DNA from: Mariniphaga sediminis
GTDB taxonomy: Bacteria; Bacteroidota; Bacteroidia; Bacteroidales; Prolixibacteraceae
Length of the DNA: 64,000 nucleotides
Direction of reading: 5' to 3'
Assembly: GCF_003573545.1 (NCBI RefSeq)
Contig: NZ_QWET01000001.1
Location: 186,001 to 250,000 of the forward strand
In this document: positions 54,677 through 63,859 of the stretch, one piece after another
How positions within the stretch are numbered: position 1 is the first letter of the stretch
Layout of the letters: the number at the start of each line of letters is the position of its first letter
Notes under the pieces: model-generated
Databases searched by the model: none
Told to the model about the DNA's origin: nothing
Seen by the model: only the letters and a program-made list of their open reading frames with translations
Made by a program: the position numbers and the translations under genes

Positions 54677-55948
54677 TCAAAAAATAGAATTAAAGGATGT
54701 AATTAGCCCAATAACTGATTGATAAGAGATTATTAATGAGAAAATAAATGTCAACAGAAGTCCGGTGTTTAACCAATAACCAGCTTTATATTCTCCCATC
54801 AAATCCTTTCTGTTCAGCAAATAAATGATTGCCAGAACGACAACCGGCAATACAAAAATCTGAAATAACTGGCTAATTAACATAGCAAAAACCGGCCGTA
54901 CACCTAATAAAGGCACGATTAATCCGAATAAAATAGCAATTCCGGTAAGAATCCGAAACTGGAAACCTTTATAATTAATGGATTTATTTCTGTAGTCTCC
55001 AATTAACAACGGTGCCAGCATTGCTATTGGAAATATTGAAGACAATGCGGCACCCAGAATTCCCATAACAAAAATGGAAAGCGCAAAACGACCAAGCAAT
55101 GGTTCTACTAGTGTAACCATCGTGATTACTTCCTCCACAGGCTTGTTGATAACGTAAAGTGTTCCTGCGGCACATGCCATAATAGCCCCACTCACTAAAA
55201 ATATTAATATCACGGCAACAATTGCGTCTTTTCTCTGCTGTTTCATCTGTTTTAACTTCCACTTTTTTTCTTTGAGTAAAGTACTACGCACAACAAAGGT
55301 TGGGGCAGTCAGGGTGGTGCCGACAAGGGCCGCAATAATCATCGGCGCATTTGTATTATCAGGAATAGTAGGGATAAGCCCTTTTGCCAATTCCCCCGGT
55401 TCAGGTAAAACCAGAAACATAGTGAGGATAAAGCTTAGTCCCATGGCGGATACAAAGACAATTAGCACTTTCTCGAAAAATGAGTATTCGCCCAATAAAA
55501 TCAAGATATATAAGATGATTATAATTGAACCTGCAACCCAAAGAGGATTCCACCCATTTCCCCCAAACAGGAGTACGGACCATTCCTTGATTAGGTTAGC
55601 TATTATTCCCATGATCCCAATCAAGGCCAATATTTCAACGATTATTAATCCGACAAGTGTAATTAATGCAAGAAGAGATCCAAATTGCTTAAAATGTTTT
55701 TTATAGCTGTACAATGCCCCCTCTCCTGTGACCAGCGCATACCGGCCATAGGCTTCCAGCATTACAAAGCTGAATATACAGGAAAGTGCCAGCGCCCACA
55801 GAAAAGACAAGCCAAATCGTGAGCCTGCCGAAGCCATAGCTACCACACTGCCCGTACCAACACTATATCCAACCAGAAAAAAACCAGGCCCCACGGAAAC
55901 CATAAGGTTCCATAAACGTTTTAAAATAAAGCCTTTATTATTTAACAT
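54677..55948 (-). CDS. Nramp-fold transporter lacking canonical metal-site residues
   Basis: A 423-aa membrane protein with about 11 helices. The opening GPGFFLVGYSVGTGSV (20-35) aligns to the first helix of Nramp, where the metal-binding DPGN reads GTGS here. The helix-6 segment GTTLTAPTFVVRS aligns to G-A-x-x-M-P-H-N of metal transporters and lacks both Met and His. The fold is retained but the divalent-metal site appears absent, so it probably transports something else. Its place between BASS and LarA-like genes hints at an organic substrate. 14 bp separate its stop from the BASS start. Confidence 0.75.
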   Translation of the reverse strand: MLNNKGFILKRLWNLMVSVGPGFFLVGYSVGTGSVVAMASAGSRFGLSFLWALALSCIFSFVMLEAYGRYALVTGEGALYSYKKHFKQFGSLLALITLVGLIIVEILALIGIMGIIANLIKEWSVLLFGGNGWNPLWVAGSIIIILYILILLGEYSFFEKVLIVFVSAMGLSFILTMFLVLPEPGELAKGLIPTIPDNTNAPMIIAALVGTTLTAPTFVVRSTLLKEKKWKLKQMKQQRKDAIVAVILIFLVSGAIMACAAGTLYVINKPVEEVITMVTLVEPLLGRFALSIFVMGILGAALSSIFPIAMLAPLLIGDYRNKSINYKGFQFRILTGIAILFGLIVPLLGVRPVFAMLISQLFQIFVLPVVVLAIIYLLNRKDLMGEYKAGYWLNTGLLLTFIFSLIISYQSVIGLITSFNSIF

Positions 55949-55980
55949 GTTTCCGGATTTTATATTGACTTTTTAAGATA

Positions 55981-57270
55981 TCAAATGATATCCTCTAACT
56001 GAAGGGACGAAGTTTCTTCTTCTATTTCCCATACAGGGAGTATTTCTCCACTGTTATTAACGATTCCTATTTTTAAATTCCTGTCTAGTTCTATACGCTT
56101 ACTAATGTATTTTTGTAGATCGTCTACCGCTAGGTAGTAAAATCCCATCATGTTGGCCAACATGGGTTGATTCATTGTTAATGTCATTTTATAGTTACGC
56201 TTGACATAATTTAGGTACATACATTCAGAAGCAGCGAAGCGATCGCCAATAACATCATCATCCAGCATTTTCCATAAGGTACTGTCATCATGTCTGGCCA
56301 AACGACACATTTCTTCTTCGTGGGTAGGGGCAATACCTTCTTCACATGGTGACAATAGGATGATTTCTCCACCTGGTTTTGTGGCTCGTTCAGCAGAGAA
56401 CATGCCTTTATCTGCCTGGGTAAGATCATAGTCAAACGGAAAAGAACTGCTCAGTGTGATATCTGCTTTTTTGCGGAATTTTACCCCATTAATTGTTAAA
56501 CCCCATTTAATAATTTCCCTATGTGCATGAATAAAATGACCGGATACTGCTTTTACCAGCTTGTTTTTTTCATTTAATATTACATTTACTATAAAATGTA
56601 ATCCTACTTCTTTTGCAAAATCTTCCATCTCCTCACGCATGGGCGTTAATACCTTTCCCAGTTGTGCTTCTGTCGCCCCTAACAAATGCATTGCATTGAC
56701 TGTTTCTGTCCCTGCTACCCCTGGCAGAAGCATCTTGGCCCCACCGCTCCAGCCGGTAGGATGGTGGGGCAGGGATGCACCAACCGCAATCCGTATGTCT
56801 GCATCAAGTACGTTTTTATTAACGAGAATCCTGGTTCCTCTTCGCGTCAGACCCTTGTTGACTAAATTACTGTGGCAGTTATGATTTTGGATTTCAACTC
56901 TGTTTACAATATCCTCTCCAAACCTTTCCAGTATTTCTTCTTTAGTCATATCCCTGTGTGTTCCGGTGGCAATTACCAGCTTAATTTGACTGTCGTCCAC
57001 CCCCGCACTGTTTAATTCTTCCAAAACAAATGGGAGTATTAGTTTCTGTGGGGTTTTTCGTGTTCGATCATCAACCATGATTACAACCGATGAACCTTTC
57101 TGTACAATTTCTTTTAGCCTTTTTGAACCTACAGGCACCTCGAGAGCCCTTCTTATTTCATCTTCTTCACTCTCTGGAGCTTGAAAATTATTCCTCTTTA
57201 GGTTAAAGCAAAGGTTTTCATCAGGGATATCCAACTTAATTATTTTTTTTCCAAAATGGACAGGTATCAT
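55981..57270 (-). CDS. LarA-family nickel-pincer racemase/epimerase
   Basis: A 429-aa LarA/DUF2088 protein. Conserved residues are visible: VDDRTRKTP (66-74), ATGTHRD with His105, LPHHPTGWSGGAK with a His at 169/170 and Lys179, the residue that covalently holds the nickel-pincer cofactor, and His195, the expected nickel ligand. LarA homologues invert the alpha carbon of 2-hydroxy acids, including lactate and sugar acids. No larB, larC or larE cofactor genes are in the window. The neighbourhood of Gfo/Idh and TIM-barrel genes favours a sugar acid or related hydroxy acid over lactate. Confidence 0.87.
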   Translation of the reverse strand: MIPVHFGKKIIKLDIPDENLCFNLKRNNFQAPESEEDEIRRALEVPVGSKRLKEIVQKGSSVVIMVDDRTRKTPQKLILPFVLEELNSAGVDDSQIKLVIATGTHRDMTKEEILERFGEDIVNRVEIQNHNCHSNLVNKGLTRRGTRILVNKNVLDADIRIAVGASLPHHPTGWSGGAKMLLPGVAGTETVNAMHLLGATEAQLGKVLTPMREEMEDFAKEVGLHFIVNVILNEKNKLVKAVSGHFIHAHREIIKWGLTINGVKFRKKADITLSSSFPFDYDLTQADKGMFSAERATKPGGEIILLSPCEEGIAPTHEEEMCRLARHDDSTLWKMLDDDVIGDRFAASECMYLNYVKRNYKMTLTMNQPMLANMMGFYYLAVDDLQKYISKRIELDRNLKIGIVNNSGEILPVWEIEEETSSLQLEDII

Positions 57271-57315
57271 TTCTTAATTTATCTTATGAATTTTAATATT
57301 TACAGCAGTAAATGG

Positions 57316-58164
57316 TCAGCCCATAGCAGTCTCAGCTTCCTCCAGTAGTGACAGAACAACTTTTTTACTTTTATAGGCTGCAGCATCAGGATTGGCTGTA
57401 TAATCAAATCCCAGTTCTACTGTTAAAAATCCTTTATACCCGATTTCAAGTAAAGCACGAAAAAAGGGTACAAAGTCTATTGTTCCTTCACCAGGTATTT
57501 TATGCTGATCTCCCATCGTATTGTTATCGTCCAAATGGATATGAATCGGGATTTGTTTTTGGTTTAACAGATAGACTGCATCCACCAACGATTCTTTATT
57601 AATATGGCAATGTCCTGTGTCCAATGCAATTCCCATATTGTTATAACCCTGTTCTTCAATTAGCCTTGCACCATCTTCAATGGTTAATATAAGATCGCTT
57701 TCTAACATGTGGGCAGGTTCCAACAATAGGAGCACATCTTTTTTAATAGCATAATTAACCAGTGCAGAGAGACTGAAATTTAAATTTTCCATTCCCTGCT
57801 TATAACCTTGACCGTATAGCGTCCGTCCAGGACAAAGGCTGACTTTTTTACAGCCCAGAGCAAGGGAGGTATCGATACTTTTTTTTATGTATTCAACACT
57901 ATTTTTCCTGATATTTTCAATTGGACTGCATAAATTTGTCGGATAACCGAACTGTGCCGGAATGAAACCAGATATTTCTGTACCGGTTTCGTTAATTGCA
58001 TCTATTATTGATGAGATACTTTCTTTGTCCATGTCTTTGTAATAGGCATGTGGACGGCCACCCCAGATTTCAACTCCAGGGTAGCCTGCTTTTGATGCCC
58101 TTCTGATAGTGTCTTCAAGCCTGTAATTATAATACAGCTTTGTTGAATAACTTAATTTCATCAT
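57316..58164 (-). CDS. TIM-barrel sugar isomerase/epimerase
   Basis: A 282-aa xylose-isomerase-like TIM-barrel protein (AP-endonuclease-2 superfamily). Typical metal-ligand segments are visible: GVEIWGG near 35, the LLLEPAHM strand near 150 (Glu), ALDTGHCHI (Asp/His), HIHLDDN...GDQHKIPGEG, and the final TVELGF Glu. Members isomerise or epimerise sugars and keto-sugars or cleave 3-keto-glycosides. It lies 9 bp before its paralogue in the same operon. Confidence 0.82.
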   Translation of the reverse strand: MMKLSYSTKLYYNYRLEDTIRRASKAGYPGVEIWGGRPHAYYKDMDKESISSIIDAINETGTEISGFIPAQFGYPTNLCSPIENIRKNSVEYIKKSIDTSLALGCKKVSLCPGRTLYGQGYKQGMENLNFSLSALVNYAIKKDVLLLLEPAHMLESDLILTIEDGARLIEEQGYNNMGIALDTGHCHINKESLVDAVYLLNQKQIPIHIHLDDNNTMGDQHKIPGEGTIDFVPFFRALLEIGYKGFLTVELGFDYTANPDAAAYKSKKVVLSLLEEAETAMG

Positions 58165-58173
58165 GGCAATAGA

Positions 58174-59052
58174 TTATTCTGCAATTAGTTCCTCTACGAG
58201 ATTTTTCATCTTCACTGCCTCTTCAAGAATATTATCGATTCCGCTGATATCAACAACAACATGCCCATCAAAATTGACTTTTTTCAGGGTATCAATAATA
58301 TTTTTGAAATCAATATTCCCTTTTCCGGGCTGGTAATGGTAAGGCCGTGTACCATCATTATCAGAAAGGTGCACCAGTTTAAGATATTTCCCTAACTTGT
58401 ATATCCCCAGGTCAAGGTATTCGTTGATAGCATTTGCGTGTGCAACATCGTACACCATCCCAATGTTTTTTACATTACAATCATTAAATATGCTGATGAT
58501 ACCGTCAACAGAAGAGATAAAATCCCCGGCACGCATTTCCATGGCAAACTGCAGGCCGTTTTGGCTGGCAATAGCCGATGACTTCTGAAGTTGTTCTATA
58601 ACAATCCCCCTAAGGTCAGACCACCGGAAACCTTCCGGTACATCAACTGCTACCGAAGGGCCTCCATGATAAATGGAAGTCCTTTCTTTTGGTACCATTT
58701 CGGGAGGCAGGTAGAAACAGTTAGTAATCATTTTTGCACCAATCCCAGCGGTCATTTCGCATATTGTGGCAAAATCTTCCAGAGACTTATCACGTTTTGC
58801 CTTGTCCAGAGAAAACATCTCGTAGGTTACAGCCATAATGCTTACTACGTCGAGCTTTAGACTCTGGGCATGATTAGTTATTGTATCCCAGTTTGCTTTG
58901 TAGTCATCATACTCACCGGCAACGATCTCCATCTCCATAGTATTAAAGCCGGCATCAGTAATTTCACCCATCACTTTCAGGATATTGTTTACACTTGGCG
59001 GCAGGCCGTACAATGTTATTGGGATTGTAAACCCACATGTTACTTTCATCAT
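58174..59052 (-). CDS. TIM-barrel sugar isomerase/epimerase, second copy
   Basis: A 292-aa member of the same superfamily. The FAMEMRAG strand supplies the first Glu, VYDVAHAN the Asp/His pair, and LVHLSDNDG plus QPGKGNIDF the next ligands. The last ligand position reads VVVDISG, Asp rather than Glu. The sequence is only distantly related to the upstream-encoded neighbour, so the two probably do successive or different reactions. It is 29 bp from the ceramidase-fold gene that precedes it in transcription. Confidence 0.8.
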   Translation of the reverse strand: MMKVTCGFTIPITLYGLPPSVNNILKVMGEITDAGFNTMEMEIVAGEYDDYKANWDTITNHAQSLKLDVVSIMAVTYEMFSLDKAKRDKSLEDFATICEMTAGIGAKMITNCFYLPPEMVPKERTSIYHGGPSVAVDVPEGFRWSDLRGIVIEQLQKSSAIASQNGLQFAMEMRAGDFISSVDGIISIFNDCNVKNIGMVYDVAHANAINEYLDLGIYKLGKYLKLVHLSDNDGTRPYHYQPGKGNIDFKNIIDTLKKVNFDGHVVVDISGIDNILEEAVKMKNLVEELIAE

Positions 59053-59081
59053 AATAATTTACTTTTGTTGTGAAATCTGTT

Positions 59082-60650
59082 TTATAGTTTTTGTAATATT
59101 TCTATTACTTTTTCTTCGTATATTTTTTGCCATTCAGGAGCCAACAGATTACTATGGTCCTGATAGGCACCGCTTCCGGACTGTTCGGCTGTAGTCGCAT
59201 AATGGATATAACCATTGGTATAACCCGCAACAAAGGTATTTTCAAATGGCGACATTTTTTTTATATTAAGCCCTACCTGTACAGACACTTCTGCGGGGAA
59301 GGTTATAAGAACAAAATCCCCGATTTTCATCACCTGTACTTCAACATCCATAGTACTCTCACCTGCAGATTCATTCTCAACCTTACGATCCTTTTCCAGC
59401 CCTAAATTATACTGCAGTCTTGAAAGTTTTTCCATGGCATGAATATTTCTCAGGTATTTATCTATATTCCGCCTGTTTGCAGCATCAAGCTTTTCCATGT
59501 CGTTCCTACCAATCATTTTGTCATGAAGATACCTATGGGAATAATAGGAGGGATATTCTTCCCAAAGATTATATTTTATGAACAAGGGCAAAAAAGTTTT
59601 AAAGTTCAGGCTTGTGCCCTTTAAGGAGTTAAGAAGTTCTCCCTGCTTCTTCTCCATCTCTGCAATTCTTTCAGCATGATCAGTTCGCCTGGGAAATTTA
59701 ACTGTTTCATTTATTACTTGCAGTTCGCCACTTTTTTCTGTATTTATATTCTTAAAGGCTTCTATCGCACTTAGACCCAACATGGTTCCCAGCGGTTCTT
59801 GATCCCTGACACTATGAACATCCTTATAAAGGCTTGGGATGACATCTCCGCAAAAACCTTGAATAAAAAGCGCCATAGTCCCTTCACCCAGATTTTCTTC
59901 AATTAATTTGGATGCAAAACCAGGATATCCAGCTGTTTGTTCTGTAATTGATTGATAGGGATGGCCTGTGAAATTATATACAACTGCAAGTGGATCCCCA
60001 TTTTTCTTGTCAAGTCTCAATATCCCTATCTCCGGATCAATAGGACCTACACTTTCAATCTCTTCATCTGGTGGTAGCGGATTTGCATGGCGAATAGCCC
60101 ACCCCTTACCATTTTTTAATTTTAGAATGTGATTTTGAGTAATCCTATCTTCATACCCTGATCCTACTCCTATATTGACCGGTATCATATTTTGAGAGGC
60201 TTTTTTTACAGCCTGAAAAGTATAATCCTCAATATTCGGGCTAACGTTATACCCTGCTCCATGCAAATGGCTTGCATTTACAAGAACATTTGTCCGATCT
60301 ATGCCTAAATCTGCTTTTATTCTCGACCGTATATTCTCTAGGTAATTATCTCCAATTGAACCTATTCTTCCAATTGCAACTGCGTCAACTGAGATAATTA
60401 TGGCCTTGGTATCTCCATTATCAAGTACCAGGGCTTTAACATATAATGAATCTGTGACATTACTTGTTGGGTCAGGGTTTGTTATATTTACCTTTGATAC
60501 TCCTGCTTTAAGCTGGGCAGAAACAGTAGAAGCAAGGAGTATGAAGCAGGCAAATACCGATAAAGAAACAATATTATCCAGTTTGAAATTTTTGCTGGTA
60601 ATCTTGATAACTAACCCAATTATTCTAGTATAAATTGATCTTTTGTACAT
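59082..60650 (-). CDS. Neutral-ceramidase-fold secreted protein, copy A
   Basis: A 522-aa protein with an extended N-region and a signal sequence cleaved near VSA-QLK (residue 45). The metal motif reads SHLH (127-130) and His230, Glu454 (PAE) and Tyr484 complete the neutral-ceramidase zinc set by eye. The nucleophile region reads GDVIPS (268-273), with Ile in place of Ser. It probably hydrolyses an amide or ester in the periplasm. It is the third of three tandem paralogues in transcription order and shares the motifs KGTSLNFKTFLPL and EEYPSYYSHRYL with both. Confidence 0.8.
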   Translation of the reverse strand: MYKRSIYTRIIGLVIKITSKNFKLDNIVSLSVFACFILLASTVSAQLKAGVSKVNITNPDPTSNVTDSLYVKALVLDNGDTKAIIISVDAVAIGRIGSIGDNYLENIRSRIKADLGIDRTNVLVNASHLHGAGYNVSPNIEDYTFQAVKKASQNMIPVNIGVGSGYEDRITQNHILKLKNGKGWAIRHANPLPPDEEIESVGPIDPEIGILRLDKKNGDPLAVVYNFTGHPYQSITEQTAGYPGFASKLIEENLGEGTMALFIQGFCGDVIPSLYKDVHSVRDQEPLGTMLGLSAIEAFKNINTEKSGELQVINETVKFPRRTDHAERIAEMEKKQGELLNSLKGTSLNFKTFLPLFIKYNLWEEYPSYYSHRYLHDKMIGRNDMEKLDAANRRNIDKYLRNIHAMEKLSRLQYNLGLEKDRKVENESAGESTMDVEVQVMKIGDFVLITFPAEVSVQVGLNIKKMSPFENTFVAGYTNGYIHYATTAEQSGSGAYQDHSNLLAPEWQKIYEEKVIEILQKL

Positions 60651-60659
60651 CTTTTTAAT

Positions 60660-62225
60660 TTAAAAATTGGTTAAAATTTTTTTGACTTTTTGTTCATAGA
60701 TATATTGCCATTCAGGAGCCATAATGCAATATGTATCTTCCAAGGCATGAGTCTTATACTGTTCTGCTGTGGGTGAATAGCCCACATCTCCGTTGGAATA
60801 TGCAGTTACAAAGGTATTTGGGAAAGGCGATAACTCCTTAATGTTAAGGCCGATTTGGGCAACAGGTTCACCAGGGAATGTTACTAATACCATATCACCA
60901 ATTTTTAAACACTGTATCTCAAAATCAATAGTTTTTCCAATTTTTGTAGCCAGTCTTTCTTGCTGTTCCATTAAAATTGAGAGATTGTTCTGAATCCTTG
61001 TGAGTTTTTCCATTGCATATATATTTCTCAGATACTTGTCAAGATTTCTGAGGTTTTCTTTGTCAAGATTTTCAAGATCTTTGGAGTCGGTCATTTTTTC
61101 TCGAAGATACCTGTGAGAATAATATGAAGGATATTCCTCGAAGATACTGTATGTAATATATAAAGGGAAGAAAGTCTTGAAGTTAAGACTTGTACCCTTC
61201 AAAGATCGCAATAGCTTTTCCTGTTCTTTTTCCAATGATGCGATTCTTTCAGAAATATCGGTTCTCGAAGGGATTTCTATTACCTCTCTTATACCTTTTA
61301 ATTCGCTGTTTTTTGAAGTATTAATGCTCTTTAGTGAGGTTAAAACGCTTATACCTAGTTTGTTCCCTAGTGCTTCTGCATCTCTGGGACTATTTACGTC
61401 TTTGTATAAAACAGTTGAAATATCACCAAGGCTACCCTGTAGAAAAATCGCCATTGTTCCTGCTGGAAGATTATTTTCAATTACCCTTGAGGAGAAGGCC
61501 GGAACGTCAGCTGTAAGTCCATTATTTGGGACTCCTTGATAGGGGTGCACTGCAAAGTTATAAAGAATAGCAAGAGGGTTACCATTTTTTTTGTCAAGCC
61601 TCAGTATCCCAATCTCAGGATCAACAGGGCCTATACCTGCTACTTCCTCATCGGGAGGTAAAGGACTGGCATGCCGGATTGTCCACTCTTTTCCATTGGT
61701 TAATTTTAATCTGCGGTTCTCAGTTATCTTATTTTCTTTACCAATTCCAACACCAATATTTACTGGAACCAAATTTTGATAGGCGTTCCTGACCGCATTA
61801 AATATACGCTCTTCAATATCCGTACATATAAATTTTTCACCTGATACGCCTGTGGCAGTAATCATTACGTTGTTACCATCAATTTTCAGTTGATTCTGTA
61901 TTTTGTTACGAAGCCTTTCGGTGAAATTTATTCCAACTCCGCCTTTTTCTCCCATGGCCCTTGTGTCAAGACTTATTATAACTAGACTTTCTAATTTGTT
62001 GTCAAGTACCAGTATCCGGGCATATAAAGAATCATTAATTAATCTATTGATATCCTTTCTCGTAATATTAACTTTGGCAATGCCAGCTTTAAGTTGGGCA
62101 GCATCTGCTACGATAGTTCCTAGCAGAAGGGATAGTCCTGTCAAAAGTAGTATAAGGTATATTTTGAGCGAGATAAAAATATGCTTACAGGTAAATTTAA
62201 AATTCGAACGATAAAATAAACTCAT
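60660..62225 (-). CDS. Neutral-ceramidase-fold secreted protein, copy B, metal motif lost
   Basis: A 521-aa tandem paralogue with a signal sequence ending near ADAA-QLK. The first zinc motif, SHLHG in its neighbours, reads TGVSG here (125-129), so both His residues are replaced. The second His (NFAVHPYQ), the PGE Glu and the Tyr (VGYSPT) remain, and the nucleophile region reads GDIST. Loss of the main ligand suggests an inactive or modified copy retained for binding or as a partner. Only 9 bp separate it from copy A. Confidence 0.8.
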   Translation of the reverse strand: MSLFYRSNFKFTCKHIFISLKIYLILLLTGLSLLLGTIVADAAQLKAGIAKVNITRKDINRLINDSLYARILVLDNKLESLVIISLDTRAMGEKGGVGINFTERLRNKIQNQLKIDGNNVMITATGVSGEKFICTDIEERIFNAVRNAYQNLVPVNIGVGIGKENKITENRRLKLTNGKEWTIRHASPLPPDEEVAGIGPVDPEIGILRLDKKNGNPLAILYNFAVHPYQGVPNNGLTADVPAFSSRVIENNLPAGTMAIFLQGSLGDISTVLYKDVNSPRDAEALGNKLGISVLTSLKSINTSKNSELKGIREVIEIPSRTDISERIASLEKEQEKLLRSLKGTSLNFKTFFPLYITYSIFEEYPSYYSHRYLREKMTDSKDLENLDKENLRNLDKYLRNIYAMEKLTRIQNNLSILMEQQERLATKIGKTIDFEIQCLKIGDMVLVTFPGEPVAQIGLNIKELSPFPNTFVTAYSNGDVGYSPTAEQYKTHALEDTYCIMAPEWQYIYEQKVKKILTNF

Positions 62226-62248
62226 TTCCGCTTCAGATTAATTTGTTA

Positions 62249-63790
62249 TTATATATTGTTTAATATATCTAAAACTTTTTCTTCATATATCTCTTGCCAT
62301 TCAGGTGCGATAAAGCAATCACAATCCTCCTGTACGCCTCCATTATATTGTTCAATTGTTGGGGCATAGTAGATGTAGCCATTAGTAAATCCTGCTGTGA
62401 ATGTAAATTTATGAGGTGACATATTTTTAATGTTCAATCCTACTTCTACTGAAACCTCACCCGGAAAAGTTACCATAACAAAATTTCCAATTCTTATACC
62501 CTGTATTTCGATATCGATTGTAGGTTCACCTGCATCTTCATTGGATTTTTGATGCTCTTGCAGTAAAGAGATATTAGCAAGAAGGCCTGCCAGTCTGTCC
62601 ATTGCATAAATATTGCTAAGATATTTATCAATATGACCCCTGTTCTCCTTATCCAGTTGTTTCAGGTCGTTCCTGCCAATACTCTTTTCGTGCAGATATC
62701 TGTGTGAATAATAAGACGGATACTCCTCAAAAAGATTATACTTGATATATAGTGGTAGAAAAGTTTTAAAATTGAGACTGGTATTTCTCAGTGATTTAAG
62801 AAGCCTGTCTACTTCAACTTCCATAGATTCAATTCGTTTCTGGAAATCTGTCCGGCGGGGTAATTTTATTATTTCATTTACAACTTTCAAACTGCCATTA
62901 TTGGTGGTTTGAATTGTTTTAAGTGCCGACATTGTGCTAATTCCCAGCTTAGTGCCTAATACTTCAGCATCCCGGGGAGTATTCACATCTTTGTAAAGGA
63001 TTGTTGAGATATCACCTCCAAACCCCTGAATAAATAAGGCTATTGTACCCTCACTAAGATTATCCTCAATTATCTTTGAGGCAAATCCAGGGAAATCAGC
63101 TGTTGCTTCCTTGTTAGGGACTCCTTGGTAAGGATGTCCTGCAAAATTGTAAACAACAGCTAAGGTTTCTCCATTCAACTTATCAAGGCGTAATATACCT
63201 ATTTCATAATCTTGCGGGCCAAGGTCAATAACCTCTTCGTCAGGTGGCATAGGATAAGCATGCCTGATGTCTGCCTCTTTCCCATTTTTAAGCTTAAATC
63301 TTCTGTTTTCAGTGATTCTGTCTTCGTATCCCTTGCCAACACCTGTCCTTACTGGAACCATATTTTGCATTGCTGATTTGACAGCTTTTACTGTTCGCTG
63401 TGCAATATCGGGACAGACGTTATAGCCAGCACCATGAAGATGGCTTGCATTGACAAGAATATTTTTACTAATTATATTTAGGTCCCTTTCTATTTCTGAC
63501 CTTACTCTTTCAAGATAACCATCATCTATTGATCCAATTCCTCCAATAGCCACAGCATCGACAGTTATTATTGCGGCTCTGACCCCATCGTTTTCAAGTA
63601 CCAGGGCTTTCACATATAATGAATCATTAACAGCAGGATATGAATCTGTATTTGTTATATCTACCTTTGCAACACCTGCTTTTAGCCAGGCAGCCTCAGC
63701 GCTGCCTGAATATATAATTCCTGAGATCCCGGGAGAAATAATAGTATATAAAATCAACCTTTTGAGAATTTTCTTTGTCAGTAAAGCCAT
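62249..63790 (-). CDS. Neutral-ceramidase-fold secreted protein, copy C
   Basis: A 513-aa tandem paralogue with a signal sequence ending near AEAA-WLK. The metal motif SHLH is intact (116-119), as are His219 in NFAGHPYQ, Glu in FPGE and Tyr in IYYAPT. The nucleophile region reads GDIST, so a Ser is present next to the Asp-Ile pair, unlike copy A. It is the first of the three tandem genes transcribed, 23 bp from copy B. The substrate is unknown; ceramide is unlikely given the operon. Confidence 0.8.
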   Translation of the reverse strand: MALLTKKILKRLILYTIISPGISGIIYSGSAEAAWLKAGVAKVDITNTDSYPAVNDSLYVKALVLENDGVRAAIITVDAVAIGGIGSIDDGYLERVRSEIERDLNIISKNILVNASHLHGAGYNVCPDIAQRTVKAVKSAMQNMVPVRTGVGKGYEDRITENRRFKLKNGKEADIRHAYPMPPDEEVIDLGPQDYEIGILRLDKLNGETLAVVYNFAGHPYQGVPNKEATADFPGFASKIIEDNLSEGTIALFIQGFGGDISTILYKDVNTPRDAEVLGTKLGISTMSALKTIQTTNNGSLKVVNEIIKLPRRTDFQKRIESMEVEVDRLLKSLRNTSLNFKTFLPLYIKYNLFEEYPSYYSHRYLHEKSIGRNDLKQLDKENRGHIDKYLSNIYAMDRLAGLLANISLLQEHQKSNEDAGEPTIDIEIQGIRIGNFVMVTFPGEVSVEVGLNIKNMSPHKFTFTAGFTNGYIYYAPTIEQYNGGVQEDCDCFIAPEWQEIYEEKVLDILNNI

Positions 63791-63859
63791 ATATTATTTT
63801 TTAGATTATTCGAATTCCCTACATCGTAGAGAAGCATGAAATGTCTAATAGTCAATTTT

